From: JBBIWA01 sp037439425
Lineage (GTDB): Bacteria; Acidobacteriota; Blastocatellia; RBC074
Direction: 5' to 3'
Assembly: GCA_037439425.1 (NCBI GenBank)
Contig: JBBIWA010000018.1
Location: 23,628-87,627, forward strand
DNA length: 64,000 nt
Below, one piece after another: positions 43,754-52,089 of the stretch. The position numbers and the translations under genes were made by a program. Each line of letters begins with the position of its first letter. Position 1 is the stretch's first letter. The notes under the pieces are model-generated. The model was given only the letters and a program-made list of their open reading frames with translations. It was not told the origin of the DNA and did not search any database.

Positions 43754-46219
43754 TCAGGCGACCGCGCTCCGGGGAGCGTCACATTGAACAGACGCGCGGC
43801 GAGTTGATTTGTAGGATTGTAATCTCATCTCAGCCGCTTCCAGCATTGCCTCCAGCGTGAGGCCATCATCTCCCAGACGGGCCCGTCCGATGCTGATACT
43901 CAGCGTTATTCTGTTAGCTACCAGCACGCTAGGTTGATGCTGTGCCACAGCCGCTTGGATCCGCGCGGCAATTTCCTCCACCTGCGCGGATGAGGCATTG
44001 CGCAGCAGGGCGATGAACTCGTCACCTGCGTGGCGAATGAGCGTGTCGTCGCGACGCAGCTGCAAGCGGATCAAGTCGGCAATCTCCTTGAGAATCTTGT
44101 CACCTTGCTTGTGGCCGACTGCGGCATTCAACTGTTTGAAGCCGTCAAGGTCCATTGTGAGGAGCGTCAGCGGGTGCTCATCTTCGGCGCAACGCGCTTT
44201 TTCCTGCTCAAAGAATGCGTAAAAGAAGCGTCCATTAGGCAGCCCGGTTAGCGAGTCTGTCCAGGCGCTGATCTTACTTTCAGCGTAGAGGGTGGCATTG
44301 TAAAGCGCGTCCGAAGTCAGAGAGGCGACGCGTCCCAGCGTGCGCAGTTGATCATCAGAGTAAGCCTGCAGCGTTTGCGAATAGACTGCCAGTGCGCCGA
44401 AATGGCGATCTCCCTTACTGAGCGGGTAAACTGCCAGCGTGCGGTAACTTCTCGCCTGCTCACCCAGATGAGCCAGATCCAGTGCCGGATCCGTGTTGGC
44501 GAAGGGACGCTTGTTAGCCAGCACCCAGCCAGTTACTCCCTCGCCTGGTCGCACGGCGCGCCCCTGGAAGCTTTCACTGTGCAGCCCAGCCACTTGACAC
44601 GCGATGGCTGCTGACTGCTCCTGGTCGTATAGGTAAACGACACAGGTCTCGAAGGGGATGATCCGTTGCAGCTTATTGACGACCACTGCCAGCGTGTCAC
44701 TCACGTCCAGAGAGCTCGTGAAGGTCTGGGCGATCTCGTAAAGCGCAAAGATCTCCTGATTGGCTCGCTGCGCGGCGCGGATCGTTTGCAGGTATTCCAC
44801 CTGCCGGGCAGGATCGTTATCATTGGCCAGCCCAGCCGCCGGGATCGCCTTGCGGATTGCTTCGCTCTCTTCCAGTTCCAGGGGAGTAAAGGCTAGCTGC
44901 CCTTTCTTCAGTTTGACAATCTGGGCCTCGAATTGAGGCAGGTGCTCGATGAACAGATCCACCACCCGTGGATCAAAGTGAGCGCCGCGATCCTTCTTTA
45001 ATAGCTCGATGGCCTGCTCGCGCGTCAGCCCCTTGCGATACGGCCGGTCCTCGCGCACCGCATCAAAACAATCCACCACAGCCAGGATGCGCGCTGTCAG
45101 CGGAATCTCTTCGCCCTTCAGCCCATCGGGATAGCCTTTCCCATCCCAGCGTTCGTGGTGATGGCGCACTACGGGAACGAGCGGATAAGGGAAGTTGATC
45201 CGCTCCAGAATCTGGGCCCCGACGATGGTGTGAATCTTCATCTTGTCGAACTCGGCAGCCGTCAGCTTACCTGGTTTGTTGAGAATGTAATCGGGAACTG
45301 CGATCTTGCCGATGTCGTGCAACAGCGCTCCCGCGCGCAGGGCGTCAATCTCTGCTTCTGAAAGACCCAGAATGCGCGCCAGACCTTCGGCATAAATCTG
45401 CACGCGGTGCACATGCTCATGGGTGATTTGATCCTTGGCGTCTACCGCGATCGCAAAGGCTTCGAGCGTGCGCAGGTGCAGCGCGTGAATCTCCTCGATG
45501 TGGCGGCGCGCTGATTCGATGTTCTTCAGATAGGGGCGGCAAATCAGGTAGTTAGCCAGCAACACAGGTGCAGTGAATCCAACTGCCAGGAATCCATAGT
45601 AGTGGATGAGCGCGTTGACGAAGGCGGCTGTCACCGCGCCAGAGAAAGAGGATGCTGCGACCCACGAATAGTTGGCGCTCCACAGCAGCCGCATTGGAGT
45701 TCTGGTGGTGAGGGTGGTCAACCCGGTCACGAGAAGCAAATTGATCGTCGCTTGCAGGGCGGCGAAGGTGATAAGCGCCAGCGCATAGAGAAAGAAAGTC
45801 TGACTGTGATGTGCCAGAAGCTGAAGATCACCAAAGGCCAACACAGTTAAGTAACTGGAGACGAAGAATGAGATGCAGATGATCGAGATGTTGGTGGCGA
45901 AAGTGACCCAGCGCTTAACGAAGCGTGCGGAATCTCCAGCAGCTGCTATCGCTGCAACCAGGATCGCTGCGTCTGGCCTGCCCAAGAGCGCTGTCAAAAA
46001 CACAAAAGTGTCTGAGACGCTGACGATGTTTTTAGCTCCGGGGAGTTGCGAGGCAGCCAGCCAACTGCCCACCAGAGCCAGAATCGCCAGCACTAGCCAT
46101 CGCCCATCAAACGCCTGGCTGAAGACGCACCCAGCGGCCAGGCCGATAACTCCGAGACCGAACAAGATGAGTAGGGTTTGGTAAAGCTTAATATAATTCT
46201 CGCGCCGACTTTCTTTCAT
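43754..46219 (-). CDS. Membrane c-di-GMP protein: HD-GYP, GAF and GGDEF domains
   Basis: An 821-residue signalling protein. An N-terminal membrane sensor of about seven helices (15-225) precedes an HD-GYP phosphodiesterase (about 250-430) with HD at 301-302 (LLHDIGKIAVPD) and GYP at 362-364 (DGKGYPDGLKG). A GAF domain lies at about 500-640 (CVVYLYDQEQSAAIACQVAG). The GGDEF domain (about 660-805) has AGDEF at 731-735, one residue from the consensus. Synthesis and breakdown of c-di-GMP may be combined, or one half may be regulatory. It lies after the receiver/NtrC genes on the same strand, with 705 bases between. A PilZ protein is at 61.8 kb. Confidence 0.93.
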   Translation of the reverse strand: MKESRRENYIKLYQTLLILFGLGVIGLAAGCVFSQAFDGRWLVLAILALVGSWLAASQLPGAKNIVSVSDTFVFLTALLGRPDAAILVAAIAAAGDSARFVKRWVTFATNISIICISFFVSSYLTVLAFGDLQLLAHHSQTFFLYALALITFAALQATINLLLVTGLTTLTTRTPMRLLWSANYSWVAASSFSGAVTAAFVNALIHYYGFLAVGFTAPVLLANYLICRPYLKNIESARRHIEEIHALHLRTLEAFAIAVDAKDQITHEHVHRVQIYAEGLARILGLSEAEIDALRAGALLHDIGKIAVPDYILNKPGKLTAAEFDKMKIHTIVGAQILERINFPYPLVPVVRHHHERWDGKGYPDGLKGEEIPLTARILAVVDCFDAVREDRPYRKGLTREQAIELLKKDRGAHFDPRVVDLFIEHLPQFEAQIVKLKKGQLAFTPLELEESEAIRKAIPAAGLANDNDPARQVEYLQTIRAAQRANQEIFALYEIAQTFTSSLDVSDTLAVVVNKLQRIIPFETCVVYLYDQEQSAAIACQVAGLHSESFQGRAVRPGEGVTGWVLANKRPFANTDPALDLAHLGEQARSYRTLAVYPLSKGDRHFGALAVYSQTLQAYSDDQLRTLGRVASLTSDALYNATLYAESKISAWTDSLTGLPNGRFFYAFFEQEKARCAEDEHPLTLLTMDLDGFKQLNAAVGHKQGDKILKEIADLIRLQLRRDDTLIRHAGDEFIALLRNASSAQVEEIAARIQAAVAQHQPSVLVANRITLSISIGRARLGDDGLTLEAMLEAAEMRLQSYKSTRRASVQCDAPRSAVA

Positions 46220-46924
46220 GACTTGATGTCTTTTTTGGTGACCAGGCCTGAGTTAAAGGCACGACTTCCCTTTCACCGCTCATCAGGATAGAGGCAATCA
46301 TTCACAAAACTGTAATATCTCTCTGATAACTGCCTGAAAGTCTGGAAAAGGGCGGGAGTTAGTCATGCAGACGGGCCCAGCTTAAGCAGCGCGCGCCTTG
46401 CAATAGTGACCTATTCGATTCTGCCCAAGCAGGAGAGAGAGTGAAGAACGCATTGCGTCACGTCAAAGTGACATGCTGTGGCAGCTTTCAGTCGAGTTGA
46501 CCGCAAGCACGCCTCTCGCGCGCTCCTACTAAAGCGGGCTTCAGCACAGGCTTAACTCGGCTGGAGTCCGGGCGCAGCGGCGCGGCACGCGGCTCGCTAG
46601 ATCTTCTGGCGGAACAGGGACGCGCGGTTGACTGCCGTCGTAGTTGTTTGTTTGGGTTGTTCGGCGGCGGCAGTGTCGGGGCCGCCGCGCGTCCTTTCCG
46701 TTGATTGCGCGGCTTCAGCAACCCGCTCAAAGAATCGTTGCCAGCCTAGGCCACAGTGCCAGCTTTTTCCCTCACCGCCAAAATCACCAGCCAGTCACTC
46801 ATCCCCCCGCGTCTTGGCTCCTCACCAGGATCGCCTGGGAGACTGCCCTAACTAGTCGAAGGCCGCTTCGCTGCGGCCTTCCGTGCCGAGCGAATTTTTG
46901 TGCCGGCCTGATCAGGGTCAGGGC
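46220..46924. other. 705-base gap: repeat DNA, no gene
   Basis: No gene is recognised. It holds GC-rich inverted pairs such as CGGCGGC/GCCGCCG (46662-46687), a common palindromic-type block near 46510-46570 (AGCGGGCTTCAGCACAGGCT), and the hairpin at 46858-46881. Codon-like frames here are Arg/Pro-rich and look like repeat translations. Confidence 0.5.
46858..46881 (-). terminator. 9-bp perfect hairpin after the receiver gene
   Basis: GAAGGCCGC (46858-46866) and GCGGCCTTC (46873-46881) around TTCGCT. It lies 44 bases past the receiver stop. No T-run follows, so its terminator function is inferred from position. Confidence 0.5.
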
Positions 46925-47332
46925 TTAGCGGCGGGCATCAGCCAGTTGCAGCAAATCCTGCATCGTGGTCTCCAGTAAGGAAAGTTCAATGGGTTTGGTG
47001 ATGTAAGCGTCCCATTCGAAGCGCTCCGGCTCGCCTTGCGAGTTAACTGGTTCCTCGAGCGCCGAGAGGCGGATGATGGGAATGTGAGCGCAGGCCGGGA
47101 TGGCGCGGATCTCACGCGCTGCCGCCGTGCCATTCTTTTTGGGGAGCCAGACATCCATCAGGATCAGATCGGGAAGCTGGCTCTGAGCCACGGTGATGGC
47201 CTCAAGGCCATCTTTAGCTGTGATCGCCTGATAGCCAAGCAGGATGACCATCTCCTTGAGCATCTGGCAGATGTCTTCCAGGTCTTCGACGATCAGAACC
47301 CGACGCGGTTTGGTTTTGCTTGTCACTTCCAT
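46925..47332 (-). CDS. Single-domain response regulator (receiver)
   Basis: A 135-residue CheY-like receiver without an output domain. The acidic pocket is in VLIVEDLED, the phospho-acceptor is Asp60 (LILMDVWLPKKNG), the Thr/Ser position is Ser in IIRLSALEE, and Lys is in YITKPIELSLL. It probably relays phosphate between other proteins. I use ATG 47332; ATG 47374 and a start at 47431 extend it by 14 or 33 residues without similarity to receivers. It lies 159 bases after the NtrC-type gene on the same strand; no histidine kinase is nearby. Confidence 0.85.
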   Translation of the reverse strand: MEVTSKTKPRRVLIVEDLEDICQMLKEMVILLGYQAITAKDGLEAITVAQSQLPDLILMDVWLPKKNGTAAAREIRAIPACAHIPIIRLSALEEPVNSQGEPERFEWDAYITKPIELSLLETTMQDLLQLADARR

Positions 47333-47491
47333 AGGCGTATTAATGGGTAGAAAGAGATTAGTTGTAGTAACCATTGTGCGCTGCCTAGATGAGGCGGCAG
47401 CACAACTCTTCCATGGATTGGGTCTGGGCAATGGGGTAGAGTTTGTCAGTTGCCGTTTCGGGGCCTGGTTAACGCTCTGGACGCTTGATTC

Positions 47492-48856
47492 TTAATCCTT
47501 TCGTTTAAATTGCTCCACGTCAATCTTGTGGGTGCGAATCATCCGGTCCACGGTCTTGCGATCTACATTCAGGATCCGCGCGGCCTGAAATTTATTGCCG
47601 TAGGTGGCAGTGAGGACCTGAATCAAATAGCGGCGTTCCAGTTCCTGCAAGGTAACCAAGCTGTCCGGGACCAGCTTCTTCAGTTCGACTGCACCCTCAT
47701 AATGGCGGATCTCAGGCGGAAGGTCGCTTTCGTGGATGAGCCCATTGGGGCTCAGCGCCGCCAGTCGTTTCACCGTATTCTGTAGTTGGCGAACATTGCC
47801 TGGCCAGTTGTAATGCAGCAGCTTTTCCAGCGCCGCTGGAGTAAAGGTGATCTGGCGTTGCTTCTCTTCGCCCAACTGAGTGAGGAAGCGGTGGATCAGT
47901 TGCGGAATGTCTTCACTGCGCTCCCGCAGCGGCGGCAGCGAGAGAGTGACCGCGTTGATCCGATAGAGCAGATCCTGGCGGAAGTGTCCTTCTTTGACTG
48001 CCTGTGTCAGATCACGGTTGGAGGCCGTGATGACGCGCACATTAACTCTCGCGGAGCGATTCGAGCCCACCGGTTTGATCTCGCCTTCTTGCAGCACCCG
48101 CAGCAGTTTGACCTGAAAGGCCAGACTGGTTTCACCGATCTCATCCAGAAAGATGGTCCCACCGTTGGCCTCCTCGAATAAGCCCCGGTGGGTGGAGACG
48201 GCCCCGGTAAATGAACCGCGCATATGGCCAAAGAGCTCTGATTCCAGCAGGGTTTCGGTCAAGGCTCCGCAGTTGACAGCGATGAAGGGATGCATGGCAC
48301 GCGCGCTGTGGCGATGGATGGTGCGCGCCACTAGCTCTTTGCCCGTCCCCGATTCACCGTAAATGGTGACCGTCAGATCGGTGGCAGCAATCCGCGCTAT
48401 TTGCTTGAACAGCTCGATCATCGCCGGGCTGGTGCCCACAATCTCGCCGCCATTGCCAGCAGTAAGCCTCTCTAGCGGGATGCGTTCTGAGCGACGGCGT
48501 TCCTCAATCTCCTGGATGAGTTGTTCAAGCTGGGAGAGGGTAAAAGGTTTGGCCAGGTAATCAGCCGCTCCACCCTGCGTCGCTTGCATGACGGAGTCGA
48601 GACAACTGAAGCCAGTCATCATGACAATCTCAGCCTCGCTTTGGAGTTCGCTCTTCAGCGTGTTGAGCACATCAAAACCGCTCAGCCCCGCCATGTTGAT
48701 GTCGCACAGGACCAGATCGAAAGGCACGCTTTGAGCTAACTGAATCGCGAGCTGCCCATCACTCGCCGTATGCACCTCATGCTGGCCGGCCAGGATATCC
48801 GCTAGCAGCTTGCGAATCTGCTCTTCATCATCCACAACCAAAATCTTGAGCGCCAT
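47492..48856 (-). CDS. Sigma-54-dependent response regulator (NtrC family)
   Basis: A 454-residue activator. The receiver has Asp52 (VLCDINMAG). The AAA+ domain (about 140-370) has Walker A GESGTGKE, the sigma-54 contact GSFTGA at 214-219 (consensus GAFTGA, one change), and Walker B GGTIFLDEIGE. The Fis-type HTH is at the end (AARILNVDRKTVDRMIRTHK). It activates sigma-54 promoters when phosphorylated. The start is ATG 48856; the upstream in-frame codon at 48889 precedes the receiver. Its kinase is not in the window. I saw no -24/-12 promoter in the gaps near it. Confidence 0.94.
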   Translation of the reverse strand: MALKILVVDDEEQIRKLLADILAGQHEVHTASDGQLAIQLAQSVPFDLVLCDINMAGLSGFDVLNTLKSELQSEAEIVMMTGFSCLDSVMQATQGGAADYLAKPFTLSQLEQLIQEIEERRRSERIPLERLTAGNGGEIVGTSPAMIELFKQIARIAATDLTVTIYGESGTGKELVARTIHRHSARAMHPFIAVNCGALTETLLESELFGHMRGSFTGAVSTHRGLFEEANGGTIFLDEIGETSLAFQVKLLRVLQEGEIKPVGSNRSARVNVRVITASNRDLTQAVKEGHFRQDLLYRINAVTLSLPPLRERSEDIPQLIHRFLTQLGEEKQRQITFTPAALEKLLHYNWPGNVRQLQNTVKRLAALSPNGLIHESDLPPEIRHYEGAVELKKLVPDSLVTLQELERRYLIQVLTATYGNKFQAARILNVDRKTVDRMIRTHKIDVEQFKRKD

Positions 48857-49109
48857 GGACTTCTCTTGGGGCGGTCTCCTAATGCTCACCTACGGGGGAG
48901 TTAATCAGTTGCTGGCGAAGCGAATTGTAGCCTAAATGAGGAGCGGCAACAAGCAGTGCTGGTGAGCACACCTGACACTGCACTATCACTCACGCGGCAG
49001 GTGAGCTAGCTGCTCAGCTCGTCTTTAATCCTGGCCGATTGACCCATCTCTGCCACTCATGTAGGATTGGACTCATCACCTGATCATCCGTTCACGTGAA
49101 GGGAAGCTT

Positions 49110-51917
49110 ATGAACCATCCGAGAATGGAGTCTGAGCGTATAGGAAAAGGCCTGGCTGTCTCCTTCCTGCTGCTGCTACTCAACAGCTCTTATCTGGCTG
49201 CTACGGCTGATCCGAGCCTGTTTTATTACGCGAACCTGGTGCTGCATCTGGGACTAGGACTTTTGCTGGCACTACTTTTCCTCCTCTTTCTGGCCAATCG
49301 CTGGTTGCAGCTTTCGGTGAGCGGGCGGATGAGCGCAGTCTTGTTGCTGCTGAGCGCCGGGCTGGGCATCTTTCTCATGCTCTCCGGGGCGACAAGGGCG
49401 AATCTCTGGGCGCTGCAAGCGCATATTCTGACGGCTGCGCTCGGCACCCTGCTCCTAACCTTCGGCTTGATTCGTTACTACGCTCAACACAAAACCTTCA
49501 CACGTGCCCTTGGTTTTGTGCTGGCTGTGGGGATCGTGTTCCCTCTGGCGGCTAGAGTCCACCAACGCTACAGCCGGGCCAGCAGCGACTACATCGTCAA
49601 CCCGCCAAGTCCGCCGCTTTCGATGGAAGGTGAAGGCGCGGGACCTGAGAGTCCGTTCTTCCCCTCGTCAGCCACGACCAATACAGGCAGTCTCATCCCG
49701 GCGACTTTCTTTATGACCTCGGAGATGTGCGCGCGATGCCATAAAGACATCTACGACCAGTGGAACTCTTCGGCCCATCACTTCTCCTCCTTCAACAATC
49801 AGTGGTATCGCAAATCCATCGAGTATATGCAGGATGTGATCGGCACCAAGCCATCGAAGTGGTGCGCTGGTTGTCACGATCACGCGGTCTTTTTCAATGG
49901 CCGGTTTGACCGCCCGATCAAAGAGCAGATCCATACGCCGGAGGCGCAAACCGGACTGGGCTGCACTTCATGCCATTCCATCGTGCACGTGCGCAGCACG
50001 ATGGGGCAGGGCGATTTCGAGATCGAGTACCCGCCGCTGCACGATTTGGCCGCGAGCGAAAATAAGTTCTTGCAGTGGGCGCATGATTTCCTGACTTTTG
50101 TGGACCCTGAACCGCACCGGCGAACCTTCCTCAAACCTTTCCACCGCGAGAACACGGCTGAGTTCTGTTCTGCCTGTCATAAGGTTCATCTCGATGTGCC
50201 GGTCAACAATTACCGCTGGTTCCGCGGCTTTAATGATTACGACAACTGGCAAGCTTCAGGCGTGTCGGGGCAGGGCGCGCGCTCGTTCTATTATCCAGCT
50301 AAGCCGATGAAATGCGTAGATTGCCATATGCCGCTTGTGCCCTCGAATGATCCAGCAGCGAAAAACGGCCTGGTTCGTTCGCATCGCTTTCCTGGCGCCA
50401 ATACGGCGCTTCCGTTCGTCAATCAAGATGCAGAGCAGCTGAAGGCCGTCACCGATTTTCTCAAAGACAATCAAATCTCGGTAGACATCTTCGCCATGAC
50501 TGCGGGCACTCCGAGCCGGCCAAAGGAGAGTAAAGCGCGCGCCGCCGAAGAGCCGCGTCTGGCAAGTACTTTCGCCATCGGGGAAGAGTCACTGAACTTC
50601 GGCGCTTCACAGCTCTTCATTACTCCACCCACCGAAGTGATCGCGCCGCTCAACAAAGTTGCCAACGCCACGGTCAGGCGCGGCGATGAGATGCGCATTG
50701 AAGTCGTCGTCCGCACACGCAAGGTCGGGCACTTCTTCCCTGGCGGAACTGTGGACGCCTTCGATGTCTGGGTTGAATTGCAAGCCGTGGATAATAAGGG
50801 CAAGGTGATCTTCTGGAGCGGCGTGGTAGAAGACGAAGGCCGGGGCCCGGTCGAGAAAGGAGCGCATTTTTACCGTTCGCTCCTGCTCGATGAGCGCGGC
50901 AATCCAATTAACAAACGCAATGCCTGGGCTGCGCGCTCGGTGGCTTACGTGCGCTTGATTCCGCCCGGCGCCGCCGACACGGTTCATTATCGCCTGATCA
51001 TTCCGCCTGATTGTGGCGATGAGGTCACGCTCAAGGCCAAGGTCAATTATCGCAAATTCGCCTGGTGGTATACGCAATGGGCCTTCGCTGGAGTGCGCGA
51101 TCCGGATCACAAAGACTATTCCGTTGGGCCTGGACACGATGATGGCCGATGGATTTTCACAGGAGATACTTCTGATGTCTCAGGCCGGATCAAGGCCATT
51201 CCGAATCTCCCCATTATCACCATGGCTGAAGACACGGTGAGTCTGCGCGTCATCAACCGCAACGAAAAGCTGCCGGAGATGAAGTCCGTGATGGATCCAT
51301 CGGTGCGCGAGCGATGGAACGATTATGGGATCGGCTTGCTTCTGCAAGGTGACATCAAGGGAGCTGAAGCTGTCTTTCTCAAGGTCACGCAGATGGACCC
51401 TGGCTACGCCGATGGCTGGGTCAACGTCGCCCGCGCGCGAATTCAGGAAGGGCAGATGGCGGCGGCGGCCGAAATGCTGCGCAAAGCGCTGAAGCTCGAT
51501 CCGAAGCTGGCCAAGGCGCATTTCTTCTACGCGCTTACGCTCAAGGCCGAAGGCAAATATGATGAAGCACTCAAGCACCTTAACATCGCCGCTGCGCAAT
51601 ATCCGCGCGACCGCGTCGTGCTCAATCAAATCGGGCGCATTCTCTTCTTGCAGCGCCGCTATCAGGAAGCAGTCGAGGCGCTCAAACGGGTGCTCGCGGT
51701 TGATCCAGAGGATTTGCAGGCGCACTACAATTTGATGCTCTGCTATCAGGGTCTGGGAAATGCCGAACTGGCAGCGCGCGAGGAGAAGCTCTACCGGCGC
51801 TTCAAGGCCGATGAATCGTCACAAGCGATCACCGGCCCATATCGCCAGCTGCATCCCGAAGACAACAACGAACGGCAGGCAATCCACGAGCATGTTTCAG
51901 TGCCGCTTAACCGATAG
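49110..51917 (+). CDS. Membrane pentaheme cytochrome c with TPR repeats
   Basis: A 935-residue protein with four or so hydrophobic helices at the N-terminus (residues 15-150). A periplasmic cytochrome domain follows, with CXXCH at about 207, 252, 285, 353 and 402. A beta-rich domain (about 480-700) contains RKVGHFFPGGTVDAFDVWVE. TPR repeats lie at about 735-890 (LLLQGDIKGAEAVFLKVTQM). It may move electrons between membrane quinones and periplasmic partners; substrate unknown. It is followed by a heptamer inverted repeat and then a CRTAC1 gene on the same strand. It differs from the octaheme protein at 2.6 kb in having a membrane domain. Confidence 0.88.
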   Translation: MNHPRMESERIGKGLAVSFLLLLLNSSYLAATADPSLFYYANLVLHLGLGLLLALLFLLFLANRWLQLSVSGRMSAVLLLLSAGLGIFLMLSGATRANLWALQAHILTAALGTLLLTFGLIRYYAQHKTFTRALGFVLAVGIVFPLAARVHQRYSRASSDYIVNPPSPPLSMEGEGAGPESPFFPSSATTNTGSLIPATFFMTSEMCARCHKDIYDQWNSSAHHFSSFNNQWYRKSIEYMQDVIGTKPSKWCAGCHDHAVFFNGRFDRPIKEQIHTPEAQTGLGCTSCHSIVHVRSTMGQGDFEIEYPPLHDLAASENKFLQWAHDFLTFVDPEPHRRTFLKPFHRENTAEFCSACHKVHLDVPVNNYRWFRGFNDYDNWQASGVSGQGARSFYYPAKPMKCVDCHMPLVPSNDPAAKNGLVRSHRFPGANTALPFVNQDAEQLKAVTDFLKDNQISVDIFAMTAGTPSRPKESKARAAEEPRLASTFAIGEESLNFGASQLFITPPTEVIAPLNKVANATVRRGDEMRIEVVVRTRKVGHFFPGGTVDAFDVWVELQAVDNKGKVIFWSGVVEDEGRGPVEKGAHFYRSLLLDERGNPINKRNAWAARSVAYVRLIPPGAADTVHYRLIIPPDCGDEVTLKAKVNYRKFAWWYTQWAFAGVRDPDHKDYSVGPGHDDGRWIFTGDTSDVSGRIKAIPNLPIITMAEDTVSLRVINRNEKLPEMKSVMDPSVRERWNDYGIGLLLQGDIKGAEAVFLKVTQMDPGYADGWVNVARARIQEGQMAAAAEMLRKALKLDPKLAKAHFFYALTLKAEGKYDEALKHLNIAAAQYPRDRVVLNQIGRILFLQRRYQEAVEALKRVLAVDPEDLQAHYNLMLCYQGLGNAELAAREEKLYRRFKADESSQAITGPYRQLHPEDNNERQAIHEHVSVPLNR

Positions 51918-51927
51918 GTGGAAGCTA

Positions 51928-52014
51928 TTCGGATTTCGGATTTCGGATTTCGGATTTCGGGTTTCGGATTTCGGATTTAAATCCGCAATTCGAAATCCGA
52001 AATCCGAAATCTGA
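51928..52014. repeat. TTTCGGA heptamer array forming a long hairpin
   Basis: The left arm is seven heptamers of the type TTTCGGA (51929-51977); the right arm is AAATCCG, AAATCCG, AAATCTG units (51979-52013) in inverted sense. The centre is GGATTT-AAATCC. It starts eleven bases after the cytochrome stop. A similar structure lies at 60.65-60.77 kb. It could act as a terminator or be a mobile repeat. Confidence 0.8.
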
Positions 52015-52089
52015 TTGAAGTCACCTTATCTCGATTCGCGCCAACGCCGGCCGCTGATGGCGCAGAATCGGTAACGAGATTGACTCTCA

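Noticed and set aside
46488..46730. 80-codon minus-strand frame in the 46-kb gap
   Set aside because: Arg/Pro-rich translation of palindromic DNA, with no start signal and no similarity.
48857..49109. Sigma-54 promoter near the NtrC-type gene
   Set aside because: No TGGCAC-N5-TTGC-like pair with correct spacing was seen.
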